DNA of 6,941 nt from contig DOWQ01000088.1 of NCBI GenBank assembly GCA_003519485.1, positions 1 through 6,941 of the forward strand. The letters run 5' to 3'. This document shows positions 1 to 5,708 of the stretch, in pieces. This DNA comes from Streptomyces sp. (GTDB lineage Bacteria; Actinomycetota; Actinomycetes; Streptomycetales; Streptomycetaceae). A model generated the notes under the pieces. The model was not told the origin of the DNA. It saw nothing but the letters and a program-made list of their open reading frames with translations, and did no database searches. The position numbers and the translations under genes are program-made. Every line of letters starts with the position of its first letter. Positions within the stretch are counted from its first letter, which is position 1.

Positions 1-1317
1 GCGGCAGGCGGCGGTCAGCCGGGTGTCGTGCGAGGCGTCGGGGTCGGCCGCGAGCGCCGCCAGGTCGCGCACCCGGTCGGCGCACTCGTCGAGCAGCGCG
101 ACGATCCGCAAGGCACGCGCCCTGCGGGCCGTCAGCGGGCTGAGCGGGTGCAGCAGCGGCGCCACGGAGATCCGCACCCGGGCGAGCAACTGTTCGAGTT
201 CGGCGATGCGCGATGCGGGATCGGCCGAGTCGTCCCCGGCCAGCCGGCGCGCGGCATCCGCGGCGCACTCCCGTACGGACAACAGCGCGCGCTGGATCCA
301 GGCGTCCGTCGCGGCGTGCGTGGTGATCGGGAGGACGACGGCGACGGCCAGCGCGGCGGCGAGTGCGCCGACGAAGGTCTGTTCGAAGCGCAGCGCCAGT
401 AGCCCGGGGTCGAGCACGCCGAGCAGACCGTAGAGCAGCCCTGCCATCACGGTCACGAAGAACATCATCCAGCTGTAGGACAGCGCGGCCGTGTAGAAGA
501 TGCCGAACACGCAGACGGCGACGATGACGGCTGTCGGCGCGGGCGCGCCGTGCAGCGGCACGGCGGCGAACAGCCCGGCGGCGATGCCCGCGACGGTGCC
601 CAGGACCCGCCGGCAACCGCGGACGAGGGTCTCGCCGCGCGAGGCGGTGTTGACGAAGACCCACCAGGCCGTGCCGACGGCCCAGTACCACCGCTCCTGC
701 GAGAGCAGTTGGCCGATCCCGAGCGCCAGCGCGCAGGCCGCGGTGGCCTGGAAGGCCTGCCGGGTGGTGGGACGCAGCCGGCCGGGCACGGAGGGCGGCG
801 CGGGCGGCACCGCCGACGGATTGTGCCGCTCGACGCACCAGACGCCGAACCGTACGGCCGCCGAGACGGCGACGGCCACGTTCACGGCCGCGTACAGCCC
901 CGGCAGCTGGCCCGGCACCGGGTGCAGGAACTGGGTCGAGAAGAACATCATGAACGCGAAGATGCCGAGCGCGTGCCCGCGCGGCCCCCAGCGGCGAGCG
1001 TGCACCCCGAGGAAGACGACCGCGAGGAAGGCGGCGTCGCGCGCCGCCGGCTCCCCGCGCAGGGCGGTGGCGAGCGCGAGCACCGGCAGGCCGGCGGCCG
1101 GGAGCAGCGCCGTGGTGACCGCCTGCCGCCGTACGGTGGCGTCACCGACCGTGAAGAGCGCGAGGAGGGCCGCGAGGCCGCCGGTGATCGAGGCGAGCAG
1201 CGAGAGGCCGGCCAGCTCGGCGACGGCGACGGAGAGCCCGATGCCGAGCACGGCCCGCGCGGAGACGCGCAGCCGCAGCAGTCCGGGGTCGGGGGCCAGG
1301 AACGCCTTCTTCAGCAC
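1..1317 (-). CDS. FUSC family membrane protein (aromatic-acid-exporter-like), 3' end outside window
   Basis: Partial gene: 439 codons are present with no stop before the left edge. Likely an inner-membrane efflux protein of the FUSC / aromatic acid exporter type; the substrate is unknown. Layout: a hydrophobic N-terminal block with several membrane segments (about residues 20-57, 68-87, 95-105, 117-129, 138-160), a Pro-rich linker (170-180), a second block (about 188-206, 210-224, 238-255, 261-282, 285-302, 313-333), then a soluble helical region (from 340) with a run such as ELEQLLARVRISVAPLLHPL. The stretch around 209-250 (RWYWAVGTAWWVFVNT, followed by R-G-E-T and an R..LGT..G motif) is typical of the FUSC core. 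The chosen GTG start at 1317 has AAAGGGG nine bases upstream. An in-frame ATG at 1347 would add ten charged residues but has no ribosome-binding site. A 325-nt gap carrying a repeat array separates it from livM, so it is probably transcribed on its own. Family call fairly sure; substrate unknown. Confidence 0.85.
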   Translation of the reverse strand, partial: MLKKAFLAPDPGLLRLRVSARAVLGIGLSVAVAELAGLSLLASITGGLAALLALFTVGDATVRRQAVTTALLPAAGLPVLALATALRGEPAARDAAFLAVVFLGVHARRWGPRGHALGIFAFMMFFSTQFLHPVPGQLPGLYAAVNVAVAVSAAVRFGVWCVERHNPSAVPPAPPSVPGRLRPTTRQAFQATAACALALGIGQLLSQERWYWAVGTAWWVFVNTASRGETLVRGCRRVLGTVAGIAAGLFAAVPLHGAPAPTAVIVAVCVFGIFYTAALSYSWMMFFVTVMAGLLYGLLGVLDPGLLALRFEQTFVGALAAALAVAVVLPITTHAATDAWIQRALLSVRECAADAARRLAGDDSADPASRIAELEQLLARVRISVAPLLHPLSPLTARRARALRIVALLDECADRVRDLAALAADPDASHDTRLTAACR

Positions 1318-1326
1318 TGTTTCCCG

Positions 1327-1333
1327 CCCCTTT
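1327..1333 (-). promoter_or_regulatory. Ribosome-binding site that favours the GTG start of the FUSC gene
   Basis: AAAGGGG on the minus strand, nine bases before GTG at 1317. The competing in-frame ATG at 1347 is preceded by a pyrimidine-rich CCTTTTTC with no purine-rich site, so the GTG is preferred. The motif would lie inside the coding region if the ATG were used. Confidence 0.55.
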
Positions 1334-1387
1334 CGTCGCTCCGGCATGAAAAAGGCGTCGCGGAAGCCGCAACGCCATCGAGTGACC

Positions 1388-1417
1388 ATCAGAGCACCTT
1401 GTGGCCCACTGGCTCAA
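1388..1417 (-). promoter_or_regulatory. Candidate promoter of the FUSC gene
   Basis: On the minus strand, TTGAGC (1417-1412) and TCTGAT (1393-1388) are separated by 18 bases, each matching four of six positions of the vegetative sigma-factor consensus. Transcription would begin near 1381, giving a leader of about 65 nt to the GTG at 1317. The -35 box overlaps the promoter-proximal repeat (1402-1416), which fits control by a protein binding that repeat. The boxes are weak and this is a prediction only. Confidence 0.3.
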
Positions 1418-1495
1418 GTCATGCTGAATCCACTGGGCCATTGGCCCAATCGACCATGACTTCCAGGCCCACCGGTTCGGCCAATGGACCACGAC
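1402..1495. repeat. Array of three imperfect 31-32 bp repeats, likely operator upstream of the FUSC gene
   Basis: Three units begin at 1402, 1434 and 1465. Their cores on the plus strand are TGGCCCACTGGCTCA (1402-1416), TGGGCCATTGGCCCA (1434-1448) and the weaker AGGCCCACCGGTTCG (1465-1479). Copies 1 and 2 agree at 12 of 15 positions. A further inverted copy, TGGTCCATTGGCCGA on the minus strand (1491-1477), matches copy 2 at 13 of 15. Copy 2 is itself a perfect palindrome, TGGGCCA-T-TGGCCCA. AAGTCATG (1416-1423) and CATGACTT (1455-1462) form an outer inverted repeat almost co-centred with it. Spacing of 31-32 bp is three helical turns, so bound proteins would sit on one face of the DNA. Position between livM and the FUSC gene suggests control of the latter. 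The TGGnCCA style recalls operators of PLP-dependent MocR-type GntR regulators, but that is a memory-based guess and no regulator is encoded here. Confidence 0.7.
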
Positions 1496-1504
1496 GGACG
1501 GCTC

Positions 1505-1543
1505 GGCGCGCCACCGAACCGCTGTTCGGCCCCGTGAGGCGCC
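1505..1543 (-). terminator. Candidate hairpin terminator downstream of livM
   Basis: An inner perfect stem CCGAAC (1514-1519) / GTTCGG (1524-1529) closes a four-base loop, and an outer GGCGC (1505-1509) / GCGCC (1539-1543) can pair around it. It lies about 100 nt past the livM stop. There is no U-tract, as is usual for actinomycete hairpins, so termination is uncertain. Confidence 0.3.
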
Positions 1544-1545
1544 CT

Positions 1546-1580
1546 GCCTGCCCCGGACCGCCCCGGTGACCACGGCAGGC
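1546..1580 (-). terminator. Candidate hairpin terminator of the importer operon
   Basis: GCCTGCC (1546-1552) and GGCAGGC (1574-1580) are perfect inverted repeats. Inside them ACCG-CCC-CGGT can form a second small stem. The structure begins 63 nt after the livM stop and precedes the repeat array of the next gene, which is where the operon should end. No U-tract follows. Confidence 0.4.
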
Positions 1581-1642
1581 CGCCGACGAGCGCCGGACCG
1601 CTCACCTCTCCGGGCGTGCGCCCCTCAATTCGCCTCGTCCGC

Positions 1643-2695
1643 TCAGTTCGCCTTGTCCGCAGCGCCGGACGGGCCGGTCGCCGCCGGGATGGGCTCGGAC
1701 CGCGCGGGCTCGGGCCCCGGGTCCTCGGACCGCGCGGCCTCACGCTTGCGCAGGGCGTGCGCGACCGTGCCCCACACGCCGCGGCGGAACAGCATGACGA
1801 CGACGATGAACACGGACCCGGTGACCAGCCCGACCTCCTCGAAGCCGGAGGTGGACAGCCAGTCCTCCAAGCGCACGATCGCGGTGGCCCCGACCAGGCT
1901 TCCCCACAGGGTTCCGATGCCGCCGAGGACGGTCATCACGACGACCTTGCCCGAGGTCGTCCAGTAGACCTCCTGCAGCGAGGCGAAGCCGTGGTTGACG
2001 GCGTACAGCCCGCCGGCGAGACCGGCCAGGAAGGCCGAGACGATGAAGATGCTGAGGTTGTAGCGGTGGGTGGGGTAGCCGAGCGAGCGGGCCCGGGCGG
2101 GGTTGTCACGGATGGCGGCGACCACCCGGCCGAAGGGCGAGTGGACGATGCGCCAGGCGGCGGCGAGGCCGAGCAGCACGACCGGCAGTGCCGCGTAGTA
2201 GAAGAAGAACGAGTCCGACAGATTGACGCCGGGCAGCGTCCGCGGGATGCCCTGCAGCCCGTTCTCGCCACCGGTCACGTCGTGCCACTGGTTGGCGATG
2301 AAGTAGACCATCTGTGCGAACGCCAGGGTGACCATGGCGAAGTAGATGCCGCTGCACCGTACGGAGAGGTAGCCGATGGGCAGGGCGATCAGGGCCGCGA
2401 CCACTCCACCGCCGAGGACGGCGACGTAGAACGGCAGCCCGCTGTGAATGGCGATCAGGCCCGTCGCGTAGGCGGAGGTGCCCCAGAACGCGGCGTGGCC
2501 GAAGGAGAGCAACCCGGCGTGGCCGAGCAGCAGGTCGAAGGCCACGGCGAACAGCCCCCAGCACAGGATGTCGGCGGCCACCGGCGGGTACAGGACCCAG
2601 GGCATCCCGAAGGCCGCGGTGAGTCCCACGGCGAGCAGGCCCCAGCGGATCCAGGCGGGCCGGCCGTACAGTCGGTCGAGGACGGTGAGGATCAC
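1643..2695 (-). CDS. livM: HAAT-type ABC transporter permease, LivM-like
   Basis: 350 residues; one of two different permeases of the importer. Reading through the sequence shows about eight or nine hydrophobic segments (roughly 18-36, 43-58, 86-112, 115-135, 163-180, 213-233, 250-274, 287-303). The family landmarks are present: GHAGLLSFGHAAFWG (58-72), the TGGENGLQGIPR loop (141-152), and the cytoplasmic loop that contacts the ATPases, SPFGRVVAAIRDNPARARSLG (186-206). The GTG start overlaps the livH stop as GTGA, with GAGGAG five bases upstream, so the two permeases are translationally coupled. A longer upstream reading in this frame lies inside livH and is not credible. The C-terminal 35 residues form a Pro/Ala/Glu-rich tail with a duplicated ten-residue unit (ARSEDPGPEP / ARSEPIPAAT), not needed by the family. 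The name denotes the family; leucine transport is not shown. Confidence 0.93.
   Translation of the reverse strand: MILTVLDRLYGRPAWIRWGLLAVGLTAAFGMPWVLYPPVAADILCWGLFAVAFDLLLGHAGLLSFGHAAFWGTSAYATGLIAIHSGLPFYVAVLGGGVVAALIALPIGYLSVRCSGIYFAMVTLAFAQMVYFIANQWHDVTGGENGLQGIPRTLPGVNLSDSFFFYYAALPVVLLGLAAAWRIVHSPFGRVVAAIRDNPARARSLGYPTHRYNLSIFIVSAFLAGLAGGLYAVNHGFASLQEVYWTTSGKVVVMTVLGGIGTLWGSLVGATAIVRLEDWLSTSGFEEVGLVTGSVFIVVVMLFRRGVWGTVAHALRKREAARSEDPGPEPARSEPIPAATGPSGAADKAN
1694..1737 (-). repeat. 30-bp period in-phase duplication in the livM tail
   Basis: CTCGGACCGCGCGG occurs at 1694-1707 and again at 1724-1737 on the plus strand, exactly 30 bp apart, with related sequence between. Because 30 is a multiple of three, the protein shows ARSED-PGPEP then ARSEP-IPAAT. 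This is probably a small tandem duplication in an unconstrained cytoplasmic tail. Confidence 0.6.
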
Positions 2696-3558
2696 GCTTG
2701 CTCCTCTTTGCCGAACAGGCCGGCGGGGCGGACCAGCAGGACGACGGCCATGAGCAGGTAGACCGAGGTCTGCGACAGGACGGGGACGTAGAGGTTGCCG
2801 AGCGCCTGGAGCATGCCGATGGTGAATCCGGCGGCGACGGCGCCGGTGATCGATCCCAGGCCGCCGATGACGACGACGGCGAAGACGGTGATGATCAGGT
2901 CGCCGCCCATGCCGGAGTTGACCGCCCGCATGGGGGCCGCGAGCACGCCCGCGAGCCCGGCGAGTCCGACTCCGAAGCCGAAGACGGGGGTGACCCACCG
3001 CCCGGTGTCGATGCCGAACGCGCCGGTCAGTTCGGGTCGTTCGGTGGCGGCCCGTACGACGGTGCCGATCCGGGTGCGGGTCAGCAGCAGCCAGACGGCC
3101 AGGCAGACCACGAGTGAGGCGGCGAGGACGAAGACCTGGTAAGCGGGGAAGCTGAACAGGCCCAGGTCCAGCGAGCCGGTGAAGGGCGCGGCCGGGTACT
3201 CCAGGGAGTGCGACCCGTACTTCATCCGCAGCAGGTCCTGGCAGACGAGGGCGATACCAAAGGTCAGCAGGAAGTTGTACAGCGGGTCAAGCGCCATGAG
3301 CCGGTGCACGAGCAGCCGCTCGACGACGATGCCGGCGAGTGCGAGGGCGAGCGGGACGAGCACCAGGGCCCACCAGAAGCCGAGGCCGGAGCTGTCGGCG
3401 AGGATCACCGCGCCGAAGGCTCCGAGGGTGTAGATGGCGCCGTGGGCGAAGTTCACCACGCGGAGCATGCCGAAGATGACGGCGAGGCCGAGCGCGAGGA
3501 GCGCGTAGAAACTGCCGCCGACCAGGCCGTTGAACGCTTGCTGGAGGAACGAGGTCAT
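2692..3558 (-). CDS. livH: HAAT-type ABC transporter permease, LivH-like
   Basis: 288 residues; the partner permease of the LivM-like protein. It has about eight hydrophobic segments (roughly 9-30, 36-54, 61-79, 94-109, 138-160, 191-210, 219-248, 263-280). LivH features are NGLVGGSFYALLALGLAVIFG (10-30), RVVNFAHGAIYTLGAF (33-48) and the ATPase-contact loop TRIGTVVRAATERPELTGAFGID (162-184). The sequence ends LVRPAGLFGKEEQA, the usual end for this family. The ATG at 3558 fits the usual family start and has a weak GGGA five bases upstream; the open frame continues upstream into a Pro/Arg/Gly-rich stretch that looks non-coding. Its stop overlaps livM by 4 nt. Its weak ribosome-binding site and the structured 142-nt gap before it suggest lower expression than the binding protein. 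Family assignment is secure; substrate is not. Confidence 0.94.
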   Translation of the reverse strand: MTSFLQQAFNGLVGGSFYALLALGLAVIFGMLRVVNFAHGAIYTLGAFGAVILADSSGLGFWWALVLVPLALALAGIVVERLLVHRLMALDPLYNFLLTFGIALVCQDLLRMKYGSHSLEYPAAPFTGSLDLGLFSFPAYQVFVLAASLVVCLAVWLLLTRTRIGTVVRAATERPELTGAFGIDTGRWVTPVFGFGVGLAGLAGVLAAPMRAVNSGMGGDLIITVFAVVVIGGLGSITGAVAAGFTIGMLQALGNLYVPVLSQTSVYLLMAVVLLVRPAGLFGKEEQA

Positions 3559-3594
3559 GAATGTCCCGTCTGGTTCGTGCAGTGCGGGCAGTCC

Positions 3595-3630
3595 GGGCCC
3601 GGTCCGGTCCGGCGGCCGGGGTCCGGGCCC
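3595..3630 (-). repeat. Second GC hairpin, just upstream of the livH ribosome-binding site
   Basis: GGGCCCGG (3595-3602) and CCGGGCCC (3623-3630) are perfect eight-base inverted repeats, and the decamer GTCCGGGCCC is directly repeated at 3591-3600 and 3621-3630. The structure lies about 27 nt before the weak livH ribosome-binding site. It could help attenuate the permease genes or shield the upstream mRNA from 3' decay; neither is shown. Confidence 0.45.
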
Positions 3631-3660
3631 GCGCCCGTCCGGGGCGGCCGAGCCCGGTGC

Positions 3661-3686
3661 CGGTCCGGCCGCGCGGGGCCGGACCG
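3661..3686 (-). terminator. Strong hairpin after the binding-protein gene (partial terminator or mRNA stabiliser)
   Basis: CGGTCCGGCC (3661-3670) and GGCCGGACCG (3677-3686) form a perfect ten-bp stem closing a six-base loop. It starts 15 nt beyond the binding-protein stop and lies inside the operon, followed by livH and livM. In HAAT operons the binding protein is normally needed in excess over the membrane parts, and a stem here would suit that by stopping part of the transcription or protecting the upstream mRNA. There is no U-tract. Confidence 0.55.
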
Positions 3687-3700
3687 CCCGCACCTGGTTG

Positions 3701-4945
3701 TCAGTTCATCCGGCATTCCGCGGAGGGCTCGTCGAATGCCTCCGCCGCGGGGATGGTCTCGACCAGCTCGGTGAAGTCGTCGGGCTCGGTGGCCTCAGCC
3801 GGGTCCTTGACCTTGACGAGGTAGGCGTCGTGGGCGAGCCGGTGGTCGGCCGCCCGGACCTCGGCGTTGCGGGCGAAGGGATCGTCGAACTTCATCCCGT
3901 CCAGTTCCTCGGTGACGGCCTCGGACTTGTCCGTTCCGGCCCGCTGGACGGCTTCCAGGTACTGCGTCGCCGCCGAGTAGTTGGCCGCGTGGTCGAAGGT
4001 CGGCCGGTCGCCGGTCTTCGCCTTGAAGCGGTCGGCCCACGCGCGCGACTTGTCGTCGAGGTTCCAGAACCAGGCGGAGGTGAAGGTGGTGCCGGCGAGG
4101 TTCTTCGCCCCGATGGACTTGATGTCGGTGTCGAACATCAGGCCGATCGCCAGCTTGATGCCCTTCTCCTTGAGCTTGAACTGCTTGTACTGCTTCACGA
4201 CGTTGACCAGGTCGCCGCCGGCCTGCAGGACCCCGATGACGTCCGGCTTGGGCTTGAGGGTGGGCGCCTTCAGCAGGAAGGTGGAGTAGTTGTCGCTCGG
4301 GAACGGCGTCGGGTCCTTGGCCAGCACCTTCCCGCCCGCGCCGGTTATCGCCGTCGAGAACTTGGCCTGCATGTCCTGGCCGAAGGCGTAGTCCGGGTAC
4401 AGCAGGTACCAGTTCTCGCCGCCCTTCCTGGTCACGTTGGTGCCGGTGCCGTTCGCCAGCATGTAGCTGTCGTACGCCCACGCGTAGGTGTACTTGTTGC
4501 AGCTCTTGCCGGACAGCTCGGTGGTGGCGGCGCCGATGTTGAAGTAGAGCTGCTTGGACTGCTCGGCGATGGTCGCGACCGCCAGGGCGGCGGAGGAGGT
4601 GGGCACGTCGAAGATCGCGTCCGCCTTCTTGCGGTCGTACATCTCCCTGGCCTGCGTGTTGGCGATCTCGGGCTTGTTCTGATGGTCCGCGGAGACCACC
4701 TCGATGTCGCCGGTCACCGCCTTGTCGCCGTGCTTCTTCTTGAAGTCGGCCACGGCCATCTCTACGGCCGCCACGGCGTTCGGCCCCGCAAGGTCCGCGT
4801 AGACACCGGACAGGTCGGTGAGCACTCCGAGGGTGATCTTGTCGTCGCTGATCTTGCCGCCGTCCGCGGCGGGGCCGCCTCCGCAGCCGGCGAGCAGTGC
4901 CGTCATCGCGATCCCGGCCGTGGCGACGGTCCATGTGCGTTTCAT
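3701..4945 (-). CDS. HAAT-type ABC transporter substrate-binding lipoprotein (type I periplasmic-binding fold)
   Basis: 414 residues. The N-terminus is a lipoprotein signal: charged MKRTW, a hydrophobic stretch, and a lipobox LLAG-C with the lipid-carrying cysteine at C21, followed by a Gly-rich linker. The mature part begins DKITLGVLTDLSGVYADLAGP (36-54), the opening beta strand and ligand loop of the Peripla_BP_6 / Leu-Ile-Val receptor family. Further family stretches are VPTSSAALAVATIAEQ (114-129), the GAATTELSG loop (138-146), WAYDSYMLANGTG (156-168), YPDYAFGQD (183-191) and the end ETIPAAEAF (396-404). Two cysteines, C149 and C411, could form a disulfide. This pattern resembles a proteobacterial subfamily that I associate with aromatic and other carboxylate ligands rather than leucine (from memory, not tested). 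The ATG at 4945 has AAGGA five bases upstream. Placed between ATPase and permease genes, it is the operon's only receptor. Role as receptor: sure. Ligand: unknown. Confidence 0.92.
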   Translation of the reverse strand: MKRTWTVATAGIAMTALLAGCGGGPAADGGKISDDKITLGVLTDLSGVYADLAGPNAVAAVEMAVADFKKKHGDKAVTGDIEVVSADHQNKPEIANTQAREMYDRKKADAIFDVPTSSAALAVATIAEQSKQLYFNIGAATTELSGKSCNKYTYAWAYDSYMLANGTGTNVTRKGGENWYLLYPDYAFGQDMQAKFSTAITGAGGKVLAKDPTPFPSDNYSTFLLKAPTLKPKPDVIGVLQAGGDLVNVVKQYKQFKLKEKGIKLAIGLMFDTDIKSIGAKNLAGTTFTSAWFWNLDDKSRAWADRFKAKTGDRPTFDHAANYSAATQYLEAVQRAGTDKSEAVTEELDGMKFDDPFARNAEVRAADHRLAHDAYLVKVKDPAEATEPDDFTELVETIPAAEAFDEPSAECRMN

Positions 4946-4965
4946 GCGAGTCCTTCTTTCGGGGA

Positions 4966-5009
4966 CGACGGGCCGTGGGGGGCGGTCCGCCGGTGGCGAC
5001 GGGCCGTGG
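4966..5009. repeat. 13-bp direct repeats flanking a palindrome between livF and the binding-protein gene
   Basis: CGACGGGCCGTGG occurs perfectly at 4966-4978 and 4997-5009, 31 bp apart. Between them lies the perfect palindrome GGCGG-T-CCGCC (4981-4991). The set fills most of the 70-nt gap between livF and the binding-protein ribosome-binding site. It could be an operator for an internal promoter or an RNA structure, or simply a small duplication; the sequence cannot decide. Confidence 0.5.
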
Positions 5010-5015
5010 ATGCGG

Positions 5016-5708
5016 TCACAGACCGAGGTATTGGAGGAGCTCGTGTTCGCGCCGGCGCACGTCGGCGTTGGCCAGCGTCTCGACGATGCGGCCCTGGGCC
5101 AGCAGGTAGTGCCGGTCGGCCACGGTGGTGGCGAAGCGCAGGTTCTGCTCCACCAGCAGCACGGCGACACCGTGTCGTTTGGCCTCCAGGAGAATCTCGC
5201 CGATCTGCTGGACGATGATCGGAGCGAGCCCCTCCGTCGGCTCGTCGCACAGCAGTACGCGTGCCCCGGTGCGCAGCACCCGGGCCAGCGCGAGCATCTG
5301 CTGCTCGCCCCCGGAGAGCTTGCCGCCCGGTGCCCGGCGGCGGGCGGCCAGCGCGGGGAAGGTGTCGTAGATCCGGCTGAGCGGCCACGGGGAGGCGCCG
5401 CCGACCGGCGGCAGGGTCAGATTCTCCTCGACGCTCAGGCCCGCGTAGATGCCTCGGTCGTCGGGGACGAAGCCGAGGCCCAGCCGGGCCCGGCGGAAGG
5501 GAGCAGCGGTGGACACGTCGTGTCCGCCGAGGGTGACGACGCCGGTCATCCGCCGGTGCAGTCCCATCACACAGCGCAGCAGCGTGGTCTTCCCCGCGCC
5601 GTTGCGCCCGACGAGGGTGACCACTTCGCCCTCGCCGACGCGCAGCGACACCTCGTCCAGCACCCTGGCCTCGTCGTACTGGGCGCTCACGCCCCGGACC
5701 TCAAGCAA
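5016..5708 (-). CDS. livF: HAAT-type ABC transporter ATP-binding protein, LivF-like
   Basis: 230 residues; a cytoplasmic ATPase that pairs with the LivG-like subunit to power import. Motifs: Walker A GRNGAGKT (34-41), the LivF-type VPDDRGIYAGLSVEENL (81-97) where many ABC ATPases have the Q-loop, signature LSGGEQQ (131-137), Walker B VLLCDEP (151-157) with catalytic E156, and VEQN (186-189), in which the switch histidine is replaced by Q188, as is common in LivF proteins. The length is typical. The start is a TTG at 5708, giving MLEVRGVSAQY, which matches how LivF proteins begin; no ATG or GTG lies close upstream in frame. GGGGG (5719-5715) sits six bases before it. It overlaps the end of livG by 8 nt, so translation is probably coupled. 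It is followed by a 70-nt gap with direct repeats, then the binding-protein gene. Confidence 0.93.
   Translation of the reverse strand: MLEVRGVSAQYDEARVLDEVSLRVGEGEVVTLVGRNGAGKTTLLRCVMGLHRRMTGVVTLGGHDVSTAAPFRRARLGLGFVPDDRGIYAGLSVEENLTLPPVGGASPWPLSRIYDTFPALAARRRAPGGKLSGGEQQMLALARVLRTGARVLLCDEPTEGLAPIIVQQIGEILLEAKRHGVAVLLVEQNLRFATTVADRHYLLAQGRIVETLANADVRRREHELLQYLGL

Noticed and set aside
500..1569. Two overlapping plus-strand open frames of 319 and 339 codons
   Set aside because: Both oppose the FUSC gene, whose membrane segments and motifs make the minus strand the coding one; the plus-strand products are Arg/Ala/Pro/Gly-rich.
2696..2998. N-terminal extension of the LivM-like permease by about 100 codons
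   Set aside because: The extension would lie inside livH and is Arg/Gly/His-rich; the GTG at 2695 has a strong ribosome-binding site and the usual GTGA overlap.
3530..5218. 562-codon open reading frame on the plus strand
   Set aside because: It lies opposite the receptor gene, is dominated by Val, Gly, Leu and Arg without family motifs, and is the expected antisense shadow of a high-GC gene.
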